Origin: Candidatus Nanopelagicales bacterium
GTDB lineage: Bacteria > Actinomycetota > Actinomycetes > S36-B12 > GCA-2699445
Reading direction: 5' to 3'
DNA: 7,295 bases
Assembly: GCA_029939085.1 (NCBI GenBank)
Contig: JAOZTQ010000017.1
Coordinates: 6,082 to 13,376 of the forward strand
Positions 1-5,569 of this stretch are shown here, in pieces. A program made the position numbers and the translations under genes. Every line of letters starts with the position of its first letter. Within the stretch, counting starts at the first letter, position 1. A model generated the notes under the pieces. It saw only the letters and a list, made by a program, of their open reading frames with translations, was not told where the DNA came from and ran no database searches.

Positions 1-114
1 GAGCTGATCATCGTCCCAGCGACAGGACACATGATCATCATGGAGCGCTATCACGAAGTCAATCGACATCTGCTGGAGTTACTGCGACAGGTCCGAAAGA
101 ACCTACCGAAGTGA
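1..114 (+). CDS. alpha/beta hydrolase, C-terminal end only (partial)
   Basis: The window opens inside a reading frame whose last 37 codons are present and which ends in TGA at 112-114. The visible peptide contains GHMIIMERYHEVN followed by a leucine-rich helix (RHLLELLRQV) and a basic tail. A GHM..ME segment shortly before a final helix is the usual setting of the catalytic histidine in alpha/beta hydrolases, so His10 of this fragment is the likely catalytic base. In many actinomycetes an alpha/beta hydrolase gene, often preceded by alanine racemase, sits directly before tsaE, and that context supports the call. The stop overlaps the tsaE start (GTGA), so the genes are probably cotranscribed. 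The substrate cannot be inferred because the nucleophile and most of the fold lie outside the window. Confidence 0.75.
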   Translation, partial: ELIIVPATGHMIIMERYHEVNRHLLELLRQVRKNLPK

Positions 115-608
115 CCGCCGACCAGCCGGAAATTATTGCTGTTACTAGTCCGGATGAAATGGCCGCACTGGGCGCGGCCCTAGGCAAGTTCGTGAAATCT
201 GGAGATGCGCTGTGTCTCGTGGGTCCGCTAGGAGCGGGAAAAACGACCTTTACGCGTGGACTCGCAGACGGTTTGGAAGTTTCAGATGCAGTGACGAGCC
301 CCACTTTCGTGATTGCACGCCGGCATCGAGGGCCCACCGTTGACCTGTTGCATTGTGATGCCTATCGGATCGGTAGTGCAGATGAGTTCGTGGATCTGGA
401 TTTAGATACCGATGGTGCGGTCACAGTTGTGGAATGGGGACAATCGGTCATGGCCGAGATTAGTGATTCATGGTTAGAAGTCGTCATCCAGCGCAGCAGT
501 GAAAACGATGAAGGCGCTCGCCAGCTGACTTTCTCGGGTCACGGTGACCGCTGGACCGGTGATGAGATCACGTCGGTTAACCGCGCACTTCGTCAGGCCG
601 TATCGTGA
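111..608 (+). CDS. tsaE: TsaE, tRNA t6A37 biosynthesis ATPase
   Basis: This 165-residue protein is the small ATPase of the bacterial complex that makes N6-threonylcarbamoyladenosine at position 37 of ANN-decoding tRNAs. TsaE binds the TsaB-TsaD heterodimer, and its ATP hydrolysis is needed for multiple turnovers. Visible signatures are the Walker A loop GPLGAGKTT (residues 38-46, Lys44), the switch-like TSPTF (62-66), the HCDAYR segment (81-86) and the VVEWGQ strand (106-111) with Glu108-Trp109. Length is normal for the family. The start is GTG at 111, which overlaps the upstream hydrolase stop in a GTGA junction; no strong Shine-Dalgarno precedes it, so translational coupling is likely. It is followed by tsaB with the same type of overlap. 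The residues after about 135 (GARQLTFSGHGDRW) form a family-typical variable C-terminus. Confidence 0.95.
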   Translation: MTADQPEIIAVTSPDEMAALGAALGKFVKSGDALCLVGPLGAGKTTFTRGLADGLEVSDAVTSPTFVIARRHRGPTVDLLHCDAYRIGSADEFVDLDLDTDGAVTVVEWGQSVMAEISDSWLEVVIQRSSENDEGARQLTFSGHGDRWTGDEITSVNRALRQAVS

Positions 609-1228
609 TCCTTGCTCTTGACACTGCCGGCCCCTATCCAGCTGTGGCAGCAGTGACGACGGAGGGAAAAATCCTCTTTTCCAGCTCGGGGCAGCGAACT
701 CGAGCGCATGCCGAAGATCTCGCGCCGTTATTGCGGCAGGCCTTGCGAAACGGTGAACCTACTTTCGTGGCGGTCGGTCGCGGCCCCGGGGCCTTTACTG
801 GATTACGAGTAGGTCTAGTCGCCGCTAAAGCAATCGGCTGGGCGCGAGAAATCCCAGTTGTCGGGATCTGTTCGCTGGACATCGTGGCTCAGCAGTTCGA
901 TTTGGCTGAGGGCTGGGCGATCCTGGACGCCAGACGTGGCGAGGTTTATCTGGCGAAATACCGGCAAGGTAGGCGAATTGAAGGTCCCACGGTCTTGGCA
1001 AAGGAGCTGGCGAAAGAAAAGATTGCCGATCAAATCAGCGTCGGTGATGCCGAACTACTTGAGCAGCCGGATCGCCGAGCGCGCGGAACCACGAACATCG
1101 ACCCGCAGGCCTTAGCGGTGGTGGCATTCGATGCCTACCAATCGGGCTCCACCGAGGCGCCCGAACCAGACTATTTACGAGCACCAGATGTGACACTGTC
1201 CAAGCCCAGCCTGGAGCAACCGTCGTGA
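605..1228 (+). CDS. tsaB: TsaB, tRNA threonylcarbamoyladenosine complex dimerisation subunit
   Basis: This 207-residue protein is the non-catalytic ASKHA-fold partner that dimerises with TsaD and scaffolds TsaE in t6A synthesis. It starts with the family N-terminus MILALDTAGP and carries RAHAEDLAPLL (33-43) and the diagnostic loop GRGPGAFTGLRVG (58-70). ILDARRGEVYLA (106-117) marks the second half of the N-terminal lobe. It lacks the HxxxH metal site of TsaD, as expected for TsaB. The C-terminal lobe (about 120-207) is poorly conserved and ends in PDYLRAPDVT, a usual TsaB tail motif. The GTG start at 605 overlaps the tsaE stop (GTGA), with only a weak AGG at 595-597 upstream, which favours coupled translation. 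The downstream stop overlaps rimI in the same way. Confidence 0.95.
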   Translation: MILALDTAGPYPAVAAVTTEGKILFSSSGQRTRAHAEDLAPLLRQALRNGEPTFVAVGRGPGAFTGLRVGLVAAKAIGWAREIPVVGICSLDIVAQQFDLAEGWAILDARRGEVYLAKYRQGRRIEGPTVLAKELAKEKIADQISVGDAELLEQPDRRARGTTNIDPQALAVVAFDAYQSGSTEAPEPDYLRAPDVTLSKPSLEQPS

Positions 1229-1725
1229 CTTCTCAGCCATCGTCCACGACGCTGCGTCCAGCGGTTCCAGTTGATGCAGAACACATGCACGTGATTGAAG
1301 AGAAGCTTTTTGGACCCGATGCCTGGAGTCCGGACCAGATCCAACATGAGTTGGCGAGGCTGTCGATCGATCGTTGGTACGTGGTGGCGGAGCAGGGCGG
1401 TGAACTTGTTGGCTACGGCGGGATTTTTCTGTCGCCACCAGATGCCGATGTGCAGACTGTCGCGGTAGTTCCCGACGTTCAAGGAGCGGGTGTGGGCCGC
1501 TTACTCCTGGCGGCTGTCATTGACACGGCCTGGCAACAGAAGTGCAGCAGAATTTTTCTGGAAGTGAGGGCCGATAACGCAGCCGCTCTAGGGCTGTACC
1601 AGTCGGCAGGCTTTACGAAGCTGGGCCTTCGCCGGAGGTACTACGCCGACGGCGTCGATGCGGTGAATATGCGCCTGAGACGCAACGAACCAACGCCATT
1701 GTCGGAGGTGCCAGATGTCGGATGA
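1225..1725 (+). CDS. rimI: RimI-type protein N-terminal acetyltransferase (GNAT)
   Basis: This 166-residue protein is a GNAT-family acetyltransferase that transfers acetyl from acetyl-CoA to a protein N-terminus. In E. coli RimI modifies ribosomal protein S18; actinobacterial homologues are reported to be broader. The acetyl-CoA loop is VVPDVQGAGVGRLLL (81-95, with QGAGVGR at 86-92). The segment LEVRADNAAALGLY begins at 112 and leads into QSAGF (126-130), giving Glu113 and Tyr125 as the likely counterparts of the catalytic Glu and Tyr of E. coli RimI. The C-terminus after about 152 is a short polar tail that overlaps the tsaD start. The GTG start at 1225 forms a GTGA overlap with tsaB and has GGAG at 1213-1216, eight bases upstream. 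Its position between tsaB and tsaD is the common actinobacterial order. The substrate is inferred from family and context, not shown. Confidence 0.93.
   Translation: MTSQPSSTTLRPAVPVDAEHMHVIEEKLFGPDAWSPDQIQHELARLSIDRWYVVAEQGGELVGYGGIFLSPPDADVQTVAVVPDVQGAGVGRLLLAAVIDTAWQQKCSRIFLEVRADNAAALGLYQSAGFTKLGLRRRYYADGVDAVNMRLRRNEPTPLSEVPDVG
1704..1708 (+). promoter_or_regulatory. Ribosome binding site of tsaD inside rimI
   Basis: GGAGG lies six bases before the ATG at 1715, within the last codons of rimI. It fixes the tsaD start at 1715, giving an 11-base overlap with rimI in a different frame. It is clearly stronger than the sites before tsaE and tsaB, which depend on GTGA overlaps. Confidence 0.8.
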
Positions 1726-2764
1726 ACCTCTGGTCCTAGGAATTGAGACCTCATGTGACGAAACTGGCGTCGGGATTGTGGCTGGCCATAGGTTATTGGC
1801 AAACACAATCGCGAGCAGCGTTGATGAACACGCACGGTTTGGTGGTGTAGTACCCGAAGTCGCGAGCCGTGCGCATGTTGAGGCGATGATCCCCACGCTG
1901 CAGCGCGCCTGTGAGAGCGCCGGCGTTTCGCTTCGTGATCTGGATGCGATTGCGGTGACCGCAGGGCCAGGACTAGCAGGAGCGCTCGTCGTCGGTGTGA
2001 GTGCCGCCAAGGCACTGGGGCTAGCTCTGGACAAACCGGTCTACGGAGTGAATCACCTGGCTTCTCATGTCGCGGTAGATGGATTATCAGGTAGTCCGGT
2101 GCCCGAGCCCTCGGCAGCGTTATTGGTGTCGGGTGGTCACAGTTCACTTTTGGCAGTGACCGACTTAGTTGATGACATCGAGCCCCTGGGTGCAACGATT
2201 GACGATGCCGCGGGAGAGGCCTTCGACAAGGTTGCGCGCCTACTCGGCTTGCCCTTCCCTGGTGGGCCATACATTGACGAGGTCGCCCAAGGTGGAGATC
2301 CGTCGGCTATCGATTTTCCCCGGGGGCTTACCGGGGGTCGAGATCTGCAGCGTCATCGCTACGACTTTTCCTTCAGCGGGCTCAAGACATCCGTAGCCCG
2401 ATGGGTTGAGCAGTGCCAAGCTGCAGGCCAACAGGTACCGGTCGCCGATGTAGCTGCGAGCTTTCAGGAAGCAGTGGCCGATGTACTGGTGCGCAAAGCA
2501 GTCATGCTGTGTTCCGAGAAAGGCTTCGACCATCTGATTGTGGGCGGTGGTGTCGCTGCGAACTCCCGCCTACGTGGTCTCGCGGAACAAAAATGTGAAG
2601 CCGCGGGAGTGCGGCTGCGAATCCCGGTACCGGGTTTATGCACCGACAACGGCGCAATGGTGGCCGCATTGGGTTCCTTGGCCGTGAGCAGAGGAGCTCA
2701 GCCGAGCCAAGACGATTTTCCTGCAGAGTCATCACTCTCGGTTGATGTGTCGATGATGTCTTGA
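1715..2764 (+). CDS. tsaD: TsaD, tRNA N6-adenosine threonylcarbamoyltransferase
   Basis: This 349-residue protein (also called Gcp/YgjD) is the catalytic subunit that transfers the threonylcarbamoyl group from threonylcarbamoyl-AMP to A37 of tRNA. The ASKHA signatures are present in order: GIETSCDETGVGIV (9-22), GGVVPEVASRAH (43-54), the metal site NHLASH (113-118) with His114 and His118, LLVSGGHSSLL (136-146), AGEAFDKVARLLGLPFPGG (166-184), FSFSGLKT (218-225), VGGGVAAN (276-283) and CTDNGAM (309-315) with Asp311 as the third metal ligand. All key residues and the length are normal. ATG at 1715 is chosen for its GGAGG site and because MSDEPLVLGIETSCDET is a standard N-terminus. It is the last gene of the + strand cluster. 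The enzyme making the intermediate, TsaC, is not in this window and must be encoded elsewhere. Confidence 0.97.
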   Translation: MSDEPLVLGIETSCDETGVGIVAGHRLLANTIASSVDEHARFGGVVPEVASRAHVEAMIPTLQRACESAGVSLRDLDAIAVTAGPGLAGALVVGVSAAKALGLALDKPVYGVNHLASHVAVDGLSGSPVPEPSAALLVSGGHSSLLAVTDLVDDIEPLGATIDDAAGEAFDKVARLLGLPFPGGPYIDEVAQGGDPSAIDFPRGLTGGRDLQRHRYDFSFSGLKTSVARWVEQCQAAGQQVPVADVAASFQEAVADVLVRKAVMLCSEKGFDHLIVGGGVAANSRLRGLAEQKCEAAGVRLRIPVPGLCTDNGAMVAALGSLAVSRGAQPSQDDFPAESSLSVDVSMMS

Positions 2765-2876
2765 CTGTTTGTTGTTAAGTCGTGGACTTTACTCAAGATC
2801 ATCAGAATCCAGCGGCACGGAACGACGGTGACCTTCACCACTGGCATACCTACTCAGTTCGGTACCGGATAGCTGC
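2765..2876. other. Convergent intergenic gap between tsaD and azlD
   Basis: This 112-base gap separates two genes that end towards each other. It holds a small hairpin (GGTGA at 2827-2831, TCACC at 2835-2839, three-base loop) and an 8-base palindrome CGGTACCG (2860-2867). Neither is followed by a T-run on either strand, so no intrinsic terminator can be supported. I see no credible short gene here. Confidence 0.5.
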
Positions 2877-3179
2877 TCAGCCAACGACAAGTCGAAGAAG
2901 TGCTGCCGTGGCCGCTGCCGCTATCACCACAACCAAAAATGGTGCGCGCAACATCAAAAGCACTGCAGCAACAGCCACTCCCGCCAGCCGCGCATCGATC
3001 ACTGGACCGGCATCACCGCTGACGGTGAGCACCACTACGAGTGAACTCAGCAATGCGATGGGAAGCAAAGTGTTCACCTTGGTGAATCTTTCGCCGGAAA
3101 GCCAGCCCTGGGGAATGACGTATCCCAGGAGTTTGATCAGATAACAGCCGATCGCGCCAGCTAACACCACTAACCACAT
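2877..3179 (-). CDS. azlD: AzlD, small subunit of a branched-chain amino acid exporter
   Basis: This 100-residue, almost wholly hydrophobic protein is the small partner of AzlC; AzlCD pairs (LIV-E type) export branched-chain amino acids and some analogues across the inner membrane. It begins MWLVVLAGAIGCYLIKLLGY, a typical AzlD first membrane segment, followed by segments at about 38-56 and 65-97. The conserved-looking stretch IDARLAGVAVAAVLLMLRAP (61-80) precedes the last hydrophobic run, which ends AALLRLVVG. The frame stays open further upstream, but the extra 64 residues are not AzlD-like and overlap azlC. ATG at 3179 shares one base with the azlC stop (TGATG on the minus strand) and has GAGG eight bases upstream at 3188-3191, so it is the supported start. 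Substrate specificity is inferred from family only. Confidence 0.88.
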   Translation of the reverse strand: MWLVVLAGAIGCYLIKLLGYVIPQGWLSGERFTKVNTLLPIALLSSLVVVLTVSGDAGPVIDARLAGVAVAAVLLMLRAPFLVVVIAAAATAALLRLVVG

Positions 3180-3835
3180 CAGGACCGCCTCAGCCCAATG
3201 AAGAGTGCAACCAACGCACTTGCTAAGACCGGTAAACCAGGTGGGAGCAATGGAGTTGTGACAAGCGCGACGGCGATAGCCAACAGAGCCGCAACGCGGG
3301 CGGTTTGATCCGACAGGCGAGGCCACAGCAAAGCGAGTAAAGCCGCTGGTGCGGCCGCATCCAGTCCCCAATCCGTTGGATCACCCACAGCCCCCGCGCC
3401 GATGGCGCCTATCAAAGTACCCACATTCCAGAAAAGAAAAACCGCGATCCCAGTGCGCCAAAATGCTTGCCGTAACGATTGCGAATCGTTGGACTCCTCA
3501 TGCGAAATTGCCATCGCAGTGGATTCGTCGATAGTTAGCTGGGCTGCGATCGGCAGGCGCCAACCTCGCGGCTTGAGCAGCTGGGATAGGGACAACGCAT
3601 ATAACCCATTACGAATCCCCAATAGCCAAGATGTCAGCACTGCAGCTATGGGTGCACCACCAGTAGCGATGATGGCGATCGCAGCGAACTGGGACGCCCC
3701 AGTAAACATCAATAGCGAGAAAGCCATTGTTTGTGGCCAGCTAAATCCGGATCCGACCGCGAGAGCGCCAAACGATATGCCGTAAGCGCCGGTGGCAACT
3801 CCGATTGTTACTGCTTGAGTATTTATTGACGCCAC
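3179..3835 (-). CDS. azlC: AzlC family branched-chain amino acid permease (exporter large subunit)
   Basis: This 218-residue integral membrane protein is the large subunit of the AzlCD exporter. Family features are GVATGAYGISFGALAVGSGFS near the start (12-32), FTGASQF (44-50), LLGIRNGLYALSLS (71-84), LTIDES (100-105) after a short hydrophilic stretch, FLFWNVGTLIGAIGAG (133-148), and GLDAAAPAALLALLWP (157-172). The C-terminus has two further hydrophobic stretches separated by PLLPPGLP. Length is near the lower end of the family's usual range. The start is GTG at 3835, eight bases after the methyltransferase stop, with only a weak GGCGG (3840-3844); the N-terminus MASINTQAVTIGVATGAYG is short but plausible. 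The one-base overlap with azlD implies coupled synthesis of the two subunits. The exported substrate cannot be read from sequence. Confidence 0.9.
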   Translation of the reverse strand: MASINTQAVTIGVATGAYGISFGALAVGSGFSWPQTMAFSLLMFTGASQFAAIAIIATGGAPIAAVLTSWLLGIRNGLYALSLSQLLKPRGWRLPIAAQLTIDESTAMAISHEESNDSQSLRQAFWRTGIAVFLFWNVGTLIGAIGAGAVGDPTDWGLDAAAPAALLALLWPRLSDQTARVAALLAIAVALVTTPLLPPGLPVLASALVALFIGLRRS

Positions 3836-3843
3836 GATGCCGC

Positions 3844-5049
3844 CTACACCGTTTTTCTGGAGTCAGGTTGTACCAGGAAGCCCGTGGGTTTGTCTGCCAC
3901 CCTGGTGATTAGTAGATGATGTACGGCCCCGGAGCCACTTAACTTAAGTGACTTGCGCAAGCGAGCCGGATCTATGCCGAGACCCCGGGTATGAATCTCG
4001 ACTTTACCGATGCCGCGTCGGCGCAACTCCAATCTCAACGCCTTCCCGCCAGCGGGAATCTCCTCGAGCACGCGAAAGCGCTGCGCCCAGTCGTGCGATG
4101 GGGGTTGGTCACTGGTGAGGTACGCGATACCGGAACTGAGTCCAACGGCATCCACCCGCTCGGCCAAAGTGTCAATCAGATGGGACCGGATGATTGCGGG
4201 ATCAGGCTCCAAAATCCAATCCTGGACTGGGCCCAAGGGTGCGGGCTGTGGCTCAACATCGCTGCCCAGTATCAACTCCTCACCCACGTTCCATGGGTCG
4301 GATTGTTCTCGCAGCAAGACCGCTCTACGTCTAGGTAGCCCACGAGCGAGGCCCGGAAACCAAACCGAGGTTTCAATCAATCTGTGATCGAGGCTCACCC
4401 ATTCAGTGGCGCAATCCAATGGAATCCGATCATGAGGTAGTCCGGGTGCGGCTTTGGCAACAGTATTTGGTTTGTCTTCGGCGTACTCAATAACCCAGGA
4501 CCATTTCGGCGACCATTCATCGGGCGACATCAACCGACGATCTTTACTTCGTCGAGCTGGATCGAAAAATGTCACATCGCAGTCAGGCAATGGCGAGTCG
4601 AGCGCATCGACACAGATAACGCCTTGTTCAAGATTGGCGGCAGCAATCGCAGCCGTCGCGGGATCTTTGTCGATTGCAGTGACTGCCAGCCCGACGCGCT
4701 GAAATGCCAATGCATCGACCCCGATCCCGCAGCCAACATCAAGAATGGATGACAGCCCAAGGTCCGCTAATCGTTGCGCTCTGCGAGAAGCAGCGGCCGG
4801 AGCAGTGCTTTGCTGCAGCCCAGCTCGGGTGAAAAGCATCTTGTTGGCAGCAGGCCCGAGCGTTGACCGTGCCTTTCTCCTCAGTTGGGCTTGGGTGATG
4901 ATGGCCGCTATCAGTTCCGCGGATAGATCCGGGTGAGCCCCACGTATGCGAGCAATTTCCGCCGGTGTTGGGTCGTCGAGCGTACTTGCCGCCGCCCAAA
5001 TCTCGTCCATTTCTGGCGCCAGCAATTCGGCAGGCGACAGTTCGGACAT
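3844..5049 (-). CDS. Class I SAM-dependent methyltransferase with THUMP-like C-terminal domain
   Basis: This 401-residue protein has an alpha-helical N-terminus (about 1-90, including FTRAGLQQSTA at 73-83), a Rossmann methyltransferase core and a C-terminal module. SAM-binding motif I is ILDVGCGIGVDAL (102-114); an acidic residue ends the second strand (AIDKDP, Asp127 or Asp129), and motif IV reads FFDPARR (161-167), an arginine-rich variant of the DPPY/NPPY motif. The last about 70 residues (LEEIPAGGKALRLELRRRGI, then KVEIHTRGLGIDPARLRKSL and HHLLITR) resemble the THUMP-like domain attached to such methyltransferases in actinobacteria, which suggests RNA as substrate, but no activity is known to me for this family. 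The start is ATG at 5049, with AGAGAG immediately upstream rather than a well-spaced Shine-Dalgarno. It is the first gene of a minus-strand unit with azlC and azlD and is divergent from groES. Confidence 0.85.
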   Translation of the reverse strand: MSELSPAELLAPEMDEIWAAASTLDDPTPAEIARIRGAHPDLSAELIAAIITQAQLRRKARSTLGPAANKMLFTRAGLQQSTAPAAASRRAQRLADLGLSSILDVGCGIGVDALAFQRVGLAVTAIDKDPATAAIAAANLEQGVICVDALDSPLPDCDVTFFDPARRSKDRRLMSPDEWSPKWSWVIEYAEDKPNTVAKAAPGLPHDRIPLDCATEWVSLDHRLIETSVWFPGLARGLPRRRAVLLREQSDPWNVGEELILGSDVEPQPAPLGPVQDWILEPDPAIIRSHLIDTLAERVDAVGLSSGIAYLTSDQPPSHDWAQRFRVLEEIPAGGKALRLELRRRGIGKVEIHTRGLGIDPARLRKSLKLSGSGAVHHLLITRVADKPTGFLVQPDSRKTV

Positions 5050-5075
5050 CTCTCTATGGTGCCGTTGACTGCAAA

Positions 5076-5095
5076 TTTCAGTCGACGAACTGAAA
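5076..5095. repeat. Perfect inverted repeat between methyltransferase and CIRCE
   Basis: TTTCAGT (5076-5082) and ACTGAAA (5089-5095) are perfect complements separated by six bases (CGACGA). It lies 27 bases before the methyltransferase start and 6 bases before the first CIRCE, inside the divergent promoter region. It could be an operator for the methyltransferase or the groES promoter. It does not match CIRCE or the HspR box HAIR. The function is unknown. Confidence 0.45.
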
Positions 5096-5101
5096 AAACA
5101 G

Positions 5102-5128
5102 TTGGCACTCTTCTTGACGGAGTGCTAA
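5102..5128 (+). promoter_or_regulatory. CIRCE operator 1 (HrcA binding site)
   Basis: TTGGCACTC-N9-GAGTGCTAA matches the CIRCE consensus TTAGCACTC-N9-GAGTGCTAA at 17 of 18 arm positions, with exact nine-base spacing. CIRCE is the operator of the heat-shock repressor HrcA, which releases DNA when chaperonin becomes limiting. Here it overlaps the probable -35 of the groES promoter. Confidence 0.95.
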
Positions 5129-5142
5129 TCAACGCCTACGGT
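5114..5142 (+). promoter_or_regulatory. Probable groESL promoter (-35 and -10)
   Basis: TTGACG (5114-5119) and TACGGT (5137-5142) are 17 bases apart and fit a housekeeping sigma -35 and an actinobacterial TAnnnT -10. The -35 lies in the spacer and at the edge of CIRCE 1, and the predicted transcription start (about 5149) lies within CIRCE 2, so repressor binding would block RNA polymerase. The leader before groES would be about 112 bases. Confidence 0.6.
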
Positions 5143-5146
5143 TGTT

Positions 5147-5173
5147 CTGGCACTCTCCGATGGAAAGTGCTAG
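5147..5173 (+). promoter_or_regulatory. CIRCE operator 2 (degenerate)
   Basis: CTGGCACTC-N9-AAGTGCTAG matches the CIRCE consensus at 14 of 18 arm positions and keeps the nine-base spacing. Its left arm begins 45 bases after that of CIRCE 1, and it spans the predicted transcription start. It is likely a weaker HrcA site. Confidence 0.8.
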
Positions 5174-5183
5174 TGCGGCCGGG

Positions 5184-5205
5184 GACCGTAACCGCGATAA
5201 CGGTC
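5184..5205 (+). repeat. Inverted repeat in the groES leader
   Basis: GACCGT (5184-5189) and ACGGTC (5200-5205) pair perfectly around a ten-base loop (AACCGCGATA). It lies in the predicted 5' untranslated region, 55 bases before the groES start. It could form a small RNA hairpin or be another protein site. A six-base repeat can occur by chance. Confidence 0.3.
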
Positions 5206-5246
5206 GGCGGACGCGCATAAACCTGTTGGAAATTTCATTCCCGAAA

Positions 5247-5253
5247 GGGGAGG
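5247..5253 (+). promoter_or_regulatory. Ribosome binding site of groES
   Basis: GGGGAGG sits seven bases before the GTG at 5261. It decides the groES start and is the strongest Shine-Dalgarno in the window. Confidence 0.88.
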
Positions 5254-5260
5254 TCGAGAC

Positions 5261-5560
5261 GTGTCAGTCTCTATCAAGCCGCTAGAGGACCGAATCGTGG
5301 TCCTACCGTTGGACGCGGAGCAGACTACCGCGTCTGGTCTGGTCATTCCGGACACCGCCAAGGAGAAGCCCCAAGAGGGCAAGGTCGTGGCTGTTGGTCC
5401 CGGTCGCTTCGATGATGATGGGGAAAATCGTATCCCCGTTGACATCAGCGTCGGCGACACCGTGATCTATAGCAAATATGGCGGTACTGAAGTCAAGTAC
5501 AACAATGAGGAGTACCTCATCCTCTCTGCTCGCGACGTGCTCGCGATTGTGGAGAAATGA
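5261..5560 (+). CDS. groES: GroES, 10 kDa co-chaperonin
   Basis: This 99-residue protein forms the heptameric lid that caps the GroEL ring during ATP-driven protein folding in the cytoplasm. The N-terminal strand IKPLEDRIVVLPLDAEQ (5-21) is canonical. The mobile loop (about 18-35) contains the hydrophobic GLVIP (26-30) that contacts the GroEL apical domain. GKVVAVGPGRF (40-50) precedes the roof loop, and VGDTVIYSKYGGTEVKYN (64-81) and EEYLILSARDVLAIVEK (83-99) complete the fold. Length is normal. The GTG start is fixed by the GGGGAGG site and by the N-terminus MSVSIKPLEDR. It is the first gene of the HrcA/CIRCE-controlled operon and is followed after 85 bases by groEL. Nothing is unusual. Confidence 0.98.
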   Translation: MSVSIKPLEDRIVVLPLDAEQTTASGLVIPDTAKEKPQEGKVVAVGPGRFDDDGENRIPVDISVGDTVIYSKYGGTEVKYNNEEYLILSARDVLAIVEK

Positions 5561-5569
5561 GTAACTCCT

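Noticed and set aside
1641..2270. 209-codon minus-strand frame over rimI and tsaD
   Set aside because: Arg/His/Pro-rich translation with no recognisable domain, opposite conserved genes.
2777..2797. HspR box (HAIR, CTTGAGT-N7-ACTCAAG) after tsaD
   Set aside because: Only the right half ACTCAAG (2791-2797) is present; the left half reads AAGTCGT, and the position between two convergent gene ends makes no regulatory sense.
2827..2839. Terminator between tsaD and azlD
   Set aside because: The stem is only five pairs and no T-run follows on either strand.
2782..3144. 120-codon plus-strand frame starting in the tsaD-azlD gap
   Set aside because: Most of it is antisense to azlD, it has no good ribosome binding site, and its Ala/Thr/Ser-rich product is what the reverse of a hydrophobic membrane gene yields.
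3402..3785. 127-codon plus-strand frame over azlC
   Set aside because: Antisense to a clear AzlC reading frame; no family resemblance.
3936..3950. Palindrome CACTTAA-C-TTAAGTG inside the methyltransferase gene
   Set aside because: It is perfect, but a seven-base-arm repeat is expected by chance several times in a window this size when spacers vary, and it lies within codons of a normal protein segment.
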